A stretch of 64,000 bases of DNA from Afipia carboxidovorans OM5. GTDB lineage: Bacteria > Pseudomonadota > Alphaproteobacteria > Rhizobiales > Xanthobacteraceae. Positions within the stretch are counted from its first letter, which is position 1, and the number at the start of each line of letters is the position of its first letter. The notes below the pieces were generated by a model. The model was not told where the DNA came from, did not search any database, and worked only from the letters and a program-made list of their open reading frames with translations. Location: NCBI RefSeq assembly GCF_000218565.1, contig NC_015684.1, positions 248,001 to 312,000 on the forward strand, in the 5' to 3' direction. The position numbers and the translations under genes are program-made. This document shows, piece by piece, positions 26,669 through 34,747 of this stretch.

Positions 26669-27115
26669 TTAGCTGAGCTGCTTCAGCAGCTTGATCATGC
26701 CCGGCGCGTTGCGGCGGATTTCCGCCATGTGGATGCCGGACAGCGTCTTGAGTGCAGTGTTGGCCTTCGGCGTGAGCTGCAGGAGCACACGGCGGCGGTC
26801 GGTGCGGTCGGTCTTGCGCACGACAAGCTTGCCGCGGACCAGGCGATCCACCAGCTCGACCGTGGTGTGATGCTTGAGGTGAAGGTGGTCGGCGAGATCG
26901 CCGATCGCGACACCGTCTTCCTTGGCAAAGCCGCGGATCGCCAGAATGGCCTGATGCTGCTTTGGCGTGAGGCCACGCTTCTGGGCGGCCTGTTCGCTGA
27001 AGTTGAGGAAATTCCGGAGCGAGCGGCGGAATGACGCCAGAACAAAGTAGTCCTTGTCCTTGATTGCCACCGTGTGTGGTTGTGCCTTTCTGGCAGGTTT
27101 CGCCGCTTTCGCCAT
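26669..27115 (-). CDS. MarR-family transcriptional regulator
   Basis: 148 residues with a winged helix: LTPKQHQAILAIRGF, GVAIGDLADHLHLKHHTTVELVDRLV (recognition helix region) and VVRKTDRTDRRRVLLQLTPKA (wing) are classic MarR. The basic N-terminus (MAKAAKPARKAQP) precedes it. No adjacent divergent target gene is present; the palindrome at 27136-27155 upstream suggests autoregulation. Ligand unknown. Confidence 0.88.
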   Translation of the reverse strand: MAKAAKPARKAQPHTVAIKDKDYFVLASFRRSLRNFLNFSEQAAQKRGLTPKQHQAILAIRGFAKEDGVAIGDLADHLHLKHHTTVELVDRLVRGKLVVRKTDRTDRRRVLLQLTPKANTALKTLSGIHMAEIRRNAPGMIKLLKQLS

Positions 27116-27908
27116 TCTGCTCCCCGTTTAAGTTCTATCGTGCCCCGATATATCGAGCATAATCTCAAGGGAAGCCCATAGCGCGTGCCTTCCTCAATTT
27201 CAATCCTCTTTACGAATGCCCCTGCGGCATCCTGCGCGCCTTGATGGCTCACAATCATTGCCGTGCGGTCGGAGGTCAAAGAGGCCGCATCATATCGGGC
27301 GGCGCGTCGCGGAGGCAGAGCTGCGTGAGGCGTCGCCGGAAAGGCAGCTTGTGCCTTCGTAAATCCGGTTTGGTTGCAGTTATTTAGCACACAGAATCTA
27401 TCGTCTGCGAGAATTTTCCAGAATTTCGAGGCGGATGAGCAAGCGATTGTTCGTGGTGTGTGAGTATACGATCCTTCAAAAAATCCCGCTGTCTGCGCCA
27501 TTCGCAAAGAGCAGATGAGATCGCTCAGCCTTGCGGCAGTTGCGGGCTGCTGCCAAAGGTCGCAGGCCGACACCTTGTGTTCACCGGTTTCGGAAACGCC
27601 GTAAACCGACACGGGGCCTATGGATGTCCCACGCAATGCGTCCGATCAATTTTCGATCTGACTGCGACATTTTGCATCGCTGCGCGATAGGATCGTAGTG
27701 TTCTGACGCTGTTGAAGCGCGATTGTCCGACATTGCGCCGCGCGACCAGCCGTTTTGCATGCAGTCGTGCACGCGCGATGGTCTTAATTCCTTGCGCGCA
27801 TGGAAGCGGTTTGCGACAACAGGCTGGCTGAGACGCCGTGACCGGAGACAAGGATTGCCTGGCAGGTCGACGCCTTTGCCAGGAAATGTCGGATCGGGAG
27901 GATCAGTC
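27116..27908. other. Long gap with no recognisable gene
   Basis: 793 nt. Near the marR start are overlapping inverted repeats TATCG-N5-CGATA (27136-27150) and CGATATATCG (27146-27155), a plausible autoregulatory operator. The rest contains open frames on both strands (for example the minus frame spanning 26695-27636), but none has a ribosome site or family-like composition. Base composition from 27360 to 27500 is mildly AT-richer. A small RNA or degraded gene cannot be excluded. Confidence 0.45.
27136..27155. promoter_or_regulatory. Candidate MarR operator
   Basis: TATCG (27136-27140), 5 nt, CGATA (27146-27150), and the perfect palindrome CGATATATCG (27146-27155), 20-30 nt upstream of the marR ATG. 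Position and symmetry fit a MarR autoregulatory site; binding is inferred. Confidence 0.4.
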
Positions 27909-28352
27909 GTGGATTATCGAACAGCGCTGGGCGAGGCCATTCTCGCGTCGGAGTCGGATGCCATCGTTGCAACCGACAAGCCGGGGGTCATCACTTTCTG
28001 GAATCCGGGCGCGACGCGCATTTTCGGTTTCACCGAGGCCGAGGCGCTCGGGCAGTCGCTCGACATCATCATTCCGGAAAATCTGCGGAAGAGGCACTGG
28101 GATGGCTACAACGAGGTCATGGAGACCGGCCAGAGCCGGTATTCCCACGGCGATCTGCTCGCCGTTCCAGCCCTGACCAAGGCGGGTACGCGCATCTCCG
28201 TGGAATTTACCATGGTGATTCAGCTTGATTCGAATGGCAAGCCGGTCGGCACGGCCGCGATCATGCGCGACGTAACCAAGAAATTCGAGGAGAACCGGGA
28301 CCTGCGCAAGAAGCTTGCGGCGGCGATCAACGCGGCCCGCGAGAAGGCTTAA
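27909..28352 (+). CDS. Single PAS-domain protein
   Basis: 147 residues, essentially one PAS domain: AILASESDAIVATDKPGVITFWNPGATRIFGFTEAEALGQSLDIIIPENLR is the PAS core (quoted here as SESDAIVATDKPGVI and WNPGATRIFGFTEAEALG), followed by the PAC part VGTAAIMRDVTKKFEENR and a short coiled tail. The start is the GTG at 27909: GGGAGG at 27896-27901 lies 7 nt before it, and the longer frame to 27723 shows no PAS similarity. No output domain, so it would signal through protein contacts. The sigma-factor gene follows 146 nt downstream. Confidence 0.8.
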   Translation: MDYRTALGEAILASESDAIVATDKPGVITFWNPGATRIFGFTEAEALGQSLDIIIPENLRKRHWDGYNEVMETGQSRYSHGDLLAVPALTKAGTRISVEFTMVIQLDSNGKPVGTAAIMRDVTKKFEENRDLRKKLAAAINAAREKA

Positions 28353-28498
28353 GCCGCGCTCGCGCCCGTTAACCTTCAGCTGGCAAGGGCTGTTTCTCGG
28401 AGAAAACGTCTCGATGTCCGGGATTCTTGCGTGAAAAGGCCTTTTTGCTGAAACCTTTTCCGTGCTGCTTCATCCAATGGGCAGCAGGGAGATAAGCC

Positions 28499-29209
28499 AT
28501 GGTTGAAACTCGCGGTGCTTCACCGCTGTCCAGGCTGGATGAAACCTCGAGCGACGAGGTGCTGGTTCATGCGGCGCGCGCGCGCGACGCCCGTGCCTTT
28601 CGCGCGATTCTGACGAAATACAATCGCCGCCTCTATCGGATCGCGCGGGGAATCCTGCGGAACGACACCGAGGCGGAGGATGCGGTGCAGGAGGCCTATA
28701 TCAATGCCCTCACCCATCTGGAGTCCTTCCGCGGCGACTCGAGCCTGTCCACCTGGCTGTCGCGCATTGTCATGAACGAGGCGCTCGGCCGCCTGCGGGC
28801 CCGTCGCCCGATGCTCGATATCGACGAGATTGTCACGCCTGAAGGGGAGGGCAGGATCATTCAGTTCCCGAACGCTGTTCGCGCCGATCCCGAGCGCACC
28901 ATCGCCCAGCGCGAGCTTCTGCGGCTCGTCGAGCGGGCGACCGACGAACTGCCCGATATCTACCGCACCGTCTTCGTCACTCGCGTGATCGAGGGCATGA
29001 GTGTGGAAGATACCGCCGAGCTTCTCGGCATCCAGCCCGAAACCGTGAAGACGCGGCTGCATCGCGCACGCAAGCTCGTGCGCGAGCACCTCGACCGGGA
29101 AATCGGCCCGGTGATGCTCGACGCCTTTCCGTTCGCCGGAAAACGCTGCGAGCGCATGACTGACAACGTGATGCGCCGCCTCGGCTTCTTGCCTGATCCA
29201 GCCGGATAA
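28499..29209 (+). CDS. ECF-like RNA polymerase sigma factor
   Basis: 236 residues. Region 2: AFRAILTKYNRRLYRIARGIL, DTEAEDAVQEAYINAL and FRGDSSLSTWLSRIVMNEALGRLR; region 4: LPDIYRTVFVTRVIEGMSVEDTAELLGIQPETVKTRLHRARKL (quoted in parts: GMSVEDTAELLGI and ETVKTRLHRARK). A C-terminal extension of about 35 residues with Cys and Met follows region 4. No anti-sigma or zinc-binding anti-sigma gene is adjacent. Start ATG 28499 follows GGGAG. Confidence 0.88.
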   Translation: MVETRGASPLSRLDETSSDEVLVHAARARDARAFRAILTKYNRRLYRIARGILRNDTEAEDAVQEAYINALTHLESFRGDSSLSTWLSRIVMNEALGRLRARRPMLDIDEIVTPEGEGRIIQFPNAVRADPERTIAQRELLRLVERATDELPDIYRTVFVTRVIEGMSVEDTAELLGIQPETVKTRLHRARKLVREHLDREIGPVMLDAFPFAGKRCERMTDNVMRRLGFLPDPAG

Positions 29210-29264
29210 CGGTTTCGCAGATACCGCAAAGGAATAACGGCGCGCACTGCGCCGAGTGGAGATA

Positions 29265-29906
29265 ATGCCCCTCATGTCAAATCTATCGAATGTTCAGGTG
29301 CTCGAGCGCGATCGCAAGGCGGAAGAGGAGTCCGCGCGGCCGGATCGCGCCGAGGTGGAGGCTGCGGTCCGCACCATCATCCGCTGGGCGGGCGATGATC
29401 CGAAGCGTGATGGCCTCATTGAGACGCCGAGCCGCGTTGCGCGCGCTTTCGAGGAGTTTTTCATCGGCTACAGCCAGAATCCGACGACCATCCTGCAGAA
29501 GACCTTCGAGGAAATCGACGGCTATGACGAGATGATCACGTTGCGTGCCGTGCGCTTCGAAAGCCATTGCGAGCACCACATGGCGCCGATCGTCGGCAAG
29601 GCCTGGGTGGCCTACATTCCGAACGGACGCGTGGTCGGCATCAGCAAGCTCGCGCGGGTGGTCGAGGTCTATGCCAAGCGGCTGCAGATCCAGGAAAAGA
29701 TGACGGCACAGATCGCCAACACCATCAACGAGGTGTTGAAGCCGCAGGGTGTCGCCGTGCTGATCAAGGCGCAGCATCATTGCATGACGACGCGCGGCAT
29801 CCACAAGCCCGGCACCGATCTCGTCACCAGCCGCATGCTCGGCTGCTTCCGCGACAATGCCACGACGCGGCAGGAATTTTTGAGCATGACGACCGACCCC
29901 GAATAA
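29265..29906 (+). CDS. folE: GTP cyclohydrolase I
   Basis: First step of tetrahydrofolate synthesis: GTP to 7,8-dihydroneopterin triphosphate. 213 residues. Zinc and active-site motifs ESHCEHHMAPI (Cys, His) and KAQHHCMTTRG (His, Cys) are intact, as are IPNGRVVGISKLARVVE and TSRMLGCF. ATG 29265 or 29274 are both possible starts next to GTGGAG. Not linked to other folate genes here. Confidence 0.96.
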   Translation: MPLMSNLSNVQVLERDRKAEEESARPDRAEVEAAVRTIIRWAGDDPKRDGLIETPSRVARAFEEFFIGYSQNPTTILQKTFEEIDGYDEMITLRAVRFESHCEHHMAPIVGKAWVAYIPNGRVVGISKLARVVEVYAKRLQIQEKMTAQIANTINEVLKPQGVAVLIKAQHHCMTTRGIHKPGTDLVTSRMLGCFRDNATTRQEFLSMTTDPE

Positions 29907-29933
29907 CCAGAAGAAATCGCCAAGAGAGCTGTC

Positions 29934-31457
29934 ATGTCGCAGGATCAAGAACCGCAGACCCCCGATCTCACGCAGGGTGTGACGCTGTCGCAATTCGCGG
30001 GCGACAAGCTGCTTGGCCATGTCGGCGAGGCGGAGGTGCTTCTGGTCCGCAGCGGAGACGAGATTTTCGCGGTCGGTGCACACTGCACGCACTACCACGG
30101 GCCGCTTGCAGACGGCGTGGTCGTGGATGGCGGCATTCGCTGCCCGTGGCATCATGCCTGTTTCGATCTGCGCACCGGCGAGGCCGTGCGCGCGCCGGCA
30201 TTCGATCCGATCGATTGCTACCGCGTCGAGCAGGCGGGCGACAAAATCATCGTCCGTGAGAAGGCGACAGCGCCTGCAAGACGATGCACCCTGAAAGCGA
30301 AGCCGCAGCGGATCGTCATCGTCGGCGGCGGCGCGGCAGGATTCGCAGCGGCGGAGATGCTGCGCCGGGAGCAGTATGACGGCGATATCGTGATGCTTTC
30401 CCAGGACACGGATGGGCCGGTCGATCGCCCCAATCTTTCCAAGGATTATCTTGCGGGCAGTGCGGAGCCCGACTGGATTCCGCTGCGGGGAGCGGATTTC
30501 TATCGCGATTCAAAGATCGACCTGCGTGTCGGCACGGAAGTCGTGTCGATCGACGGCGCCCAGCAAGCCGTGACGCTGAAGGGCGGTGAGAGGCTGCCCT
30601 ACGACCGGCTGTTGCTTGCGACCGGTGCGGAGCCGAACCGCCTCCCCATTCCTGGCGGCGACCTGCCGCATGTGCATGTGCTGCGCACACTGACCGACAG
30701 CAACGCGATCATTGCGCAGGCGAAAGATGCGCGCAAAGTGGTTGTGATCGGCGCGAGTTTCATCGGGCTGGAAGCTGCCGCAGCGCTTCGCGCGCGTGAG
30801 ATCGAGGTGCATATCGTCGCACCCGAGACGGTGCCGATGGCCCGCGTGCTGGGCGAGGACATGGGCCGGTTCGTTCGCGCGCTCCATGAGGAGCATGGCG
30901 TGATTTTCCATCTTGGCGAAGGCGTCAGCGCGATCAGCGACAAGGCCGTTCAGCTCAAGAGTGGGCAGGAGATCGCCGCCGATCTTGTCGTCGTGGGTGT
31001 TGGCGTGAAGCCGCGGCTTGATCTTGCGGAGAAGGTCGGACTTGCGATCGATCGTGGTGTTGTCGTCGATCGCCATCTGCAGACGAGCGTGCCGGGAATT
31101 TATGCCGCCGGCGATATTGTTCGTTGGCCTGATCCGCATTCGGGCCGCAACATTCGTGTCGAGCATTGGGTGGTGGCCGAGCGTCAGGGGCAGGTGGCCG
31201 CGCGCAACATGCTGGGCGCGAACGAGGTATTCGATGCGGTGCCGTTCTTCTGGAGCCAGCACTACGATATTCCGATCAATTATGTCGGCCACGCCGAGGA
31301 ATGGGACGAGATCGTCGTGCATGGCGAGATCGCGGCGCGCGACTGCCTGCTCGAATACAAGCTCGGCGGCAAGACGCTCGCCATCGCTTCGATCTTCCGC
31401 GATGCCGACAGCCTGAAGGCAGCGGCTGCGATGGAGCGCGGCCTCGCGCCGGTGTGA
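29934..31457 (+). CDS. Rieske-FAD/NAD(P) oxidoreductase fusion
   Basis: 507 residues with two parts. Residues about 1-110 are a Rieske [2Fe-2S] ferredoxin domain with CTHYHGPL and CPWHHACFD ligands (Cys-His and Cys-His). Residues about 120-507 are a pyridine-nucleotide-disulfide-type reductase: IVIVGGGAAGFAAAEMLRRE (FAD), VVVIGASFIGLEAAAALR (NAD), and AAGDIVRW for flavin closure. This architecture is that of AIFL/AIFM3-like reductases, thought to reduce a partner electron carrier. It starts 28 nt after folE but no functional tie to folate is evident. ATG 29934 is preceded by AAGAGAG. Confidence 0.88.
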   Translation: MSQDQEPQTPDLTQGVTLSQFAGDKLLGHVGEAEVLLVRSGDEIFAVGAHCTHYHGPLADGVVVDGGIRCPWHHACFDLRTGEAVRAPAFDPIDCYRVEQAGDKIIVREKATAPARRCTLKAKPQRIVIVGGGAAGFAAAEMLRREQYDGDIVMLSQDTDGPVDRPNLSKDYLAGSAEPDWIPLRGADFYRDSKIDLRVGTEVVSIDGAQQAVTLKGGERLPYDRLLLATGAEPNRLPIPGGDLPHVHVLRTLTDSNAIIAQAKDARKVVVIGASFIGLEAAAALRAREIEVHIVAPETVPMARVLGEDMGRFVRALHEEHGVIFHLGEGVSAISDKAVQLKSGQEIAADLVVVGVGVKPRLDLAEKVGLAIDRGVVVDRHLQTSVPGIYAAGDIVRWPDPHSGRNIRVEHWVVAERQGQVAARNMLGANEVFDAVPFFWSQHYDIPINYVGHAEEWDEIVVHGEIAARDCLLEYKLGGKTLAIASIFRDADSLKAAAAMERGLAPV

Positions 31458-31478
31458 ACTGAAGGAGCAAAAGTGCTG

Positions 31479-31577
31479 GAGTCTGATCCAACTGCGTTGA
31501 ATCAGACTCATCGCTTACCTTTTTATTTGAGCATGATCTTTTCCGAAAACCGGTATCCACTTTTCGGGATCATGCTC
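31479..31577. repeat. Two adjacent palindromes after the Rieske reductase
   Basis: GAGTCTGAT (31479-31487) / ATCAGACTC (31501-31509), then GAGCATGATC (31529-31538) / GATCATGCTC (31568-31577) around TTTTCCGAAAACCGG. The second unit is a widespread Rhizobiales palindromic repeat; the first may serve as a terminator. Confidence 0.8.
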
Positions 31578-31692
31578 TGATTAAATTATTTGAAATCCGC
31601 GTAACCTTTGCCGCGCGCCATCATCCAATGATCAGACGACGTTCGCTGTCGTCGCCTGCCGTTATTCCACGGCGGGCCACAGGAGCATGATG

Positions 31693-32214
31693 ATGTTCGC
31701 CAAATTCAGTACGGCTGTCGCAGCCGTTTGCCTGTTGACCATGCCGGCTTTCGCGCAGGGCGCGAAGCTGACCGATCCGCAGATCGCTCATATCGCCTAT
31801 ACCGCCGGCGTGATCGACGTCACCGCCGCCAGGCAGGCGCTGACCAAATCGCAAAACAAGGAAGTGCGTGCGTTCGCCGACGACATGGTGCGCGATCACG
31901 AGGCCGTCAACAAGCAGGCACTCGATCTGGTCAAGAAGCTGAAGGTCACACCGGAAGATAACGACACCAGCCGCGCGCTCACCAAGCAGGCGGCGGACAA
32001 GCAGGCCGAACTCGCCAAGCTGAGCGGACCGGCTTACGACAAGGCCTATGTCGCAAACGAGGTCGCCTTCCACAAAGTGGTGGATGATGCGCTGGCCAAG
32101 CAACTCATTCCTTCGGCGAGCAATGCCGAATTGAAGGGCCTGCTCGAAACCGGTCTGAAGATTTTCGAGGGCCATCTGCAGCACGCCGAGCATGCGCTGG
32201 CGGGTCTGAAGTAA
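31693..32214 (+). CDS. DUF4142 exported protein
   Basis: 173 residues; signal peptide FSTAVAAVCLLTMPAFAQG, then a helical bundle of DUF4142 type (ferritin-like four-helix predicted fold): KSQNKEVRAFADDMVRDHEAVNKQA, PAYDKAYVANEVAFHKVVDDA, and GLKIFEGHLQHAEHAL (quoted in parts). His residues in DMVRDH and FHK/GHLQHAEH could bind metal. Three ATGs lie in a row after AGGAG; the third (31693) has the best spacing. Upstream of a cupredoxin gene by 32 nt, likely one operon. Confidence 0.82.
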   Translation: MFAKFSTAVAAVCLLTMPAFAQGAKLTDPQIAHIAYTAGVIDVTAARQALTKSQNKEVRAFADDMVRDHEAVNKQALDLVKKLKVTPEDNDTSRALTKQAADKQAELAKLSGPAYDKAYVANEVAFHKVVDDALAKQLIPSASNAELKGLLETGLKIFEGHLQHAEHALAGLK

Positions 32215-32246
32215 CTCCATCGAGGCATGAGGAAAGGGGCTGCGCG

Positions 32247-32564
32247 ATGCGCCTGATGCAAAATTGGCTTGCGCCTTTGGCTGTTGCAGTGGCGGTCGCG
32301 TCCGCCCCGGCCCATGCCGAAACCATTCGTGTGACGATCGAAAAACTGGTGTATGCGCCGGCGACGGTGAAAGCCAAAGTCGGCGACACCATCGAATGGG
32401 TCAATCACGACATTCTTGCCCATACGGCGACAGTGAAGGGTGGCTGGGAGGTGATGATCCCGCCCAAGCAGTCAGGCAACTTCGTGGTCAAGAAGGCGGA
32501 AACGATCGATTACTACTGCCGCTTTCATCCGAACATGAAAGGGCGGATCGAGGTCACGAACTGA
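32247..32564 (+). CDS. Exported cupredoxin (amicyanin/plastocyanin-like)
   Basis: 105 residues: signal peptide ending APAHA, then a small blue-copper domain. Type 1 copper ligands can be read: His in VNHDILAHTAT, and Cys-His-Met in YYCRFHPNMKG near the C-terminus. Such proteins carry single electrons in the periplasm. It follows the DUF4142 gene and is convergent with the haemoglobin gene at 32577. Start ATG 32247 is preceded by GGAAAGGGG. Confidence 0.85.
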   Translation: MRLMQNWLAPLAVAVAVASAPAHAETIRVTIEKLVYAPATVKAKVGDTIEWVNHDILAHTATVKGGWEVMIPPKQSGNFVVKKAETIDYYCRFHPNMKGRIEVTN

Positions 32565-32576
32565 GTGGAATAAACC

Positions 32577-33041
32577 TCAGGAAGCGAACTGCCGGAAGCG
32601 TTCGCCGCGTCCCAGCATCACGCCGTTGGCGCCCGCGATGCCGAGCTCGAGGCTTTCGGCGATGCGCCGCGCCCGCTCCATGAAGTGCTCGGCTGCCTTC
32701 GGATTGCAGAGATCGTTCACGGTCTCTTCAAACAGCTTCAGCCAACGGTCGAAATGCTCGGCATCGACCGGCAGGGGCAGGTGCTTGCGCATTGGCTGGC
32801 CGTGGTATTCGCCTGTCATCAGTGCGACCGAGCCCCAGAACGCGCGCATCTGGGCAAGATGCGGGCCCCAGTCGGCAATACGGGTGTTGAAGATCGGGCC
32901 GATCAGTTCGTCCGCGCGGACGCGGGTGTAGAACTCGTCAACGACGTTGGCGATCAGCGTCTCGTCGATGCCGGTTTCGGCGCGAATCGCTTCGGTCAGC
33001 GCGGCGCGACGCTCGGGCGTTGACGGGGCATAATTGGACAT
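32577..33041 (-). CDS. Group III truncated haemoglobin
   Basis: 154 residues. VVDEFYTRVRADELIGPIFN (B/C helix with the B10 Tyr), MRAFWGSVALMTGEYHGQPM and HFDRWLKLFEETVNDLC (proximal His region) match group III (trHbP) globins, which are linked to NO or low-oxygen metabolism. A short N-terminal and C-terminal (GANGVMLGRGERFRQF) extension frame the globin. ATG 33041 has GGTGG upstream. A near-palindromic NsrR-like site (33060-33082) lies between this gene and the redoxin gene, about 19 nt upstream. Confidence 0.87.
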   Translation of the reverse strand: MSNYAPSTPERRAALTEAIRAETGIDETLIANVVDEFYTRVRADELIGPIFNTRIADWGPHLAQMRAFWGSVALMTGEYHGQPMRKHLPLPVDAEHFDRWLKLFEETVNDLCNPKAAEHFMERARRIAESLELGIAGANGVMLGRGERFRQFAS

Positions 33042-33059
33042 GGTTCCACCTTCGGCCGA

Positions 33060-33082
33060 ATGATGCGTTCTATATACATCTT
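33060..33082. promoter_or_regulatory. Imperfect NsrR-like operator before the haemoglobin gene
   Basis: Read on the minus strand the site begins AAGATGTATAT and ends GCATCAT, matching 18 of 23 positions of the NsrR consensus as I know it (AAGATGYATTT, one base, and its mirror). It occupies the 51-nt gap between the redoxin stop and the haemoglobin start. Its neighbour at 36859-36881 is a perfect version of the same motif, which supports it. Confidence 0.5.
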
Positions 33083-33092
33083 TGGTTTGAAA

Positions 33093-33563
33093 TCAAGCTG
33101 ACGCCGGTTCCGCGGTCAGGAGGGCGATGTCTGCCCCGACCCGCAAATCGTCCTCGGCGCCAAAGCCATGCTTGCGGATGCGGCCGGCCCGGTCAATCAG
33201 GATCAAGGTCGGTGTTCCCTGCATGCCATAGGCGGCCATGGTCTGTGGGATCGGCGTGCACTCGCCCGGCACGTCCACCCCGACCGGAAACGTAATGCGA
33301 TATTCATGAAGGAAGGCTTTGAGTGCCACCGGCGTCATCGCGTCGTGGTGCTCGAACACGGTGTGAAGGCCGATCACGGCCACCTTGTCCGGCGAGAACA
33401 GGTTCGCGATGCGTTGGGCCTGCGGAATGCCTCCCTGTACGCAGCCCGGGCACAGCATCTGAAAGGCGTGCAGCACGACGACGCGGCCGCGGAGCTGTGC
33501 CAGCGTCAGCGGGGTATCGGTATTGAACCATTGCGAGATGGCAAGTTCGGGAGCCTGGGTCAT
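33093..33563 (-). CDS. Thioredoxin-fold redoxin with CPGC motif
   Basis: 156 residues with a thioredoxin-like core: LRGRVVVLHAFQMLCPGCVQGGIPQAQRI (CPGC at about residue 38), GTPTLILIDRAGRIRKHGFG near the C-terminus. The cis-proline (GTP) and CXXC are intact, so disulfide/peroxide redox activity is plausible. No signal peptide, hence cytoplasmic. It sits 51 nt upstream of the truncated haemoglobin on the same strand. Confidence 0.8.
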   Translation of the reverse strand: MTQAPELAISQWFNTDTPLTLAQLRGRVVVLHAFQMLCPGCVQGGIPQAQRIANLFSPDKVAVIGLHTVFEHHDAMTPVALKAFLHEYRITFPVGVDVPGECTPIPQTMAAYGMQGTPTLILIDRAGRIRKHGFGAEDDLRVGADIALLTAEPASA

Positions 33564-33645
33564 GCGGTCTGCTTAGGCTTCCACCTCCGAAACCGCAATC
33601 GTCAAAGCTGCCGCATGAGCGGCACGCGGCGTAAAGACGTTCGAA

Positions 33646-33670
33646 GGGCGGCCCCGATGAGAGGCCGCCC
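33646..33670 (-). terminator. GC-rich hairpin after the PepSY gene
   Basis: GGGCGGCC (33646-33653) / GGCCGCCC (33663-33670); T tract is weak, so it is a possible terminator of the minus-strand PepSY gene. Confidence 0.4.
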
Positions 33671-33688
33671 CTGTCGTAATCGATCGGC

Positions 33689-33955
33689 TTATCGCACGAT
33701 CTCGCCGGAGGCCGGATCGAGATAGATCGAGACTTTCGCGCCGTTACGGTCGAAGCCTTTCACCTTCCAGCAGCCGTCGTCCTTCTTCGTTTCGCGCACG
33801 GTGTAGCCGAGCGCTTCGGCTTTCGCGATCACCTTTTCGATGGCCATCCACTGGCCTGCCGGAACAGGAGCGCAGCGCATTCTGTCGGCGTGCGCGGGCT
33901 GGGTGGCCGCCGCCGCGAGGAAAGCCAGGGTCAGGGAAGCGAGGATCGGTTTCAT
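33689..33955 (-). CDS. Small exported PepSY-domain protein
   Basis: 88 residues; signal peptide LASLTLAFLAAAATQPAHA and a PepSY-like module (QWMAIEKVIAKAEALGYTVRETKKDDGCWKVKGFDRNGAKVSIYLDPASGEIV, quoted in parts as IAKAEALGYTVRE and KVSIYLDPASGEIV). PepSY domains are thought to inhibit or bind proteases or ligands in the periplasm; Cys residues C37 and C71 might pair. ATG 33955 is chosen over the upstream frame to 33985. Divergent from the small membrane protein at 34097. Confidence 0.8.
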   Translation of the reverse strand: MKPILASLTLAFLAAAATQPAHADRMRCAPVPAGQWMAIEKVIAKAEALGYTVRETKKDDGCWKVKGFDRNGAKVSIYLDPASGEIVR

Positions 33956-34096
33956 GGGATTCTCCGTAATCAGATCGGGTGACACGGTCGTTTATGCCTG
34001 ACGGCGGCTGCGATTTCCCTGATGGGTGCTGTCAGGGAGCTGTCAGGGGCCCTCGGGTAGGGTCGGTCCCAAGGTCGAACCCCTCGGGAGAGAACC

Positions 34097-34357
34097 ATGC
34101 CAGCGGTCCTGGGTCTTTTGTTCATCGTGGTGCCGTTTCTCGCGGCGTCGGTGCTCGAATTCGAGGGGTTCATTGCGCTCGCTCTGCTGTTCTGCGTCGT
34201 CGCAGGGCTTGCCGGTTCGTCGCAAAAGGGCGGGTCGGATACGGCGGCGCGCTTGCGGCAGCGGCATCAGGCGATGGTGCGCGACGAGGCGTTGCGCGCG
34301 CAGGCTACGGCACGGCCCCAGACCGCGGATCGGTTGCCGGATTTGTCGCGGGTTTGA
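34097..34357 (+). CDS. Small membrane protein of unknown function
   Basis: 86 residues; two hydrophobic segments (VLGLLFIVVPFLAASVL, FIALALLFCVVAGLAG) followed by a charged cytoplasmic-type tail (RQRHQAMVRDEALRAQAT). ATG 34097 has GGGAGAG at good spacing. No domain recognised. It precedes the PepSY-regulator-kinase set on the same strand. Confidence 0.55.
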   Translation: MPAVLGLLFIVVPFLAASVLEFEGFIALALLFCVVAGLAGSSQKGGSDTAARLRQRHQAMVRDEALRAQATARPQTADRLPDLSRV

Positions 34358-34420
34358 TAGGATGCTGCACGCAGTCCGCCGTCGCTGCCGGATGATCGAA
34401 CAGGCTCGATCGGAATAATC

Positions 34421-34747
34421 ATGATGCCTCGTCCGAACTTGAAATCCCTCGCGCTGTTGGCGGCGCTGATGACGGCGGCGACCGTTGGTGCGGGCCAGTT
34501 CGTGTCCGCGGCCGATTGCAAGCGCAGCCAGGATTGCGCGCTCGATGCCTTCAAGGGCGGTGAAATCAAGCCGCTGCCCGAGGTGCTTGCCGTCGCGCGC
34601 GAGAAAATGCCCGGCGAGGTGGTCAAGGTGGAGCTCGATCGCGAGGACGGCGCCTGGGTCTACGAAGTCAAGATTCTCACGCCCTCCGGAAAGCGCCGGA
34701 AGGTGGAAATCAACGCCAGTACCTTGGCGATTATCAAAGTGGATTGA
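34421..34747 (+). CDS. Exported PepSY-domain protein upstream of a two-component system
   Basis: 108 residues with a signal peptide (SLALLAALMTAATVGAGQFVSA) and a C-terminal PepSY module: LPEVLAVAREKMPGEVVKVELDREDGAWVYEVKILTPSGKRRKVEINASTLAII (quoted as REKMPGEVVKVEL and WVYEVKILTPSGKRR). Its stop overlaps the start of the response regulator (TTGA), so it is translationally coupled to it. PepSY proteins next to OmpR/EnvZ-type pairs are probably periplasmic modulators of the sensor. Confidence 0.85.
   Translation: MMPRPNLKSLALLAALMTAATVGAGQFVSAADCKRSQDCALDAFKGGEIKPLPEVLAVAREKMPGEVVKVELDREDGAWVYEVKILTPSGKRRKVEINASTLAIIKVD

Noticed and set aside
26695..27636. 313-codon minus frame including part of marR
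   Set aside because: Out of frame with marR and lacking a ribosome site.
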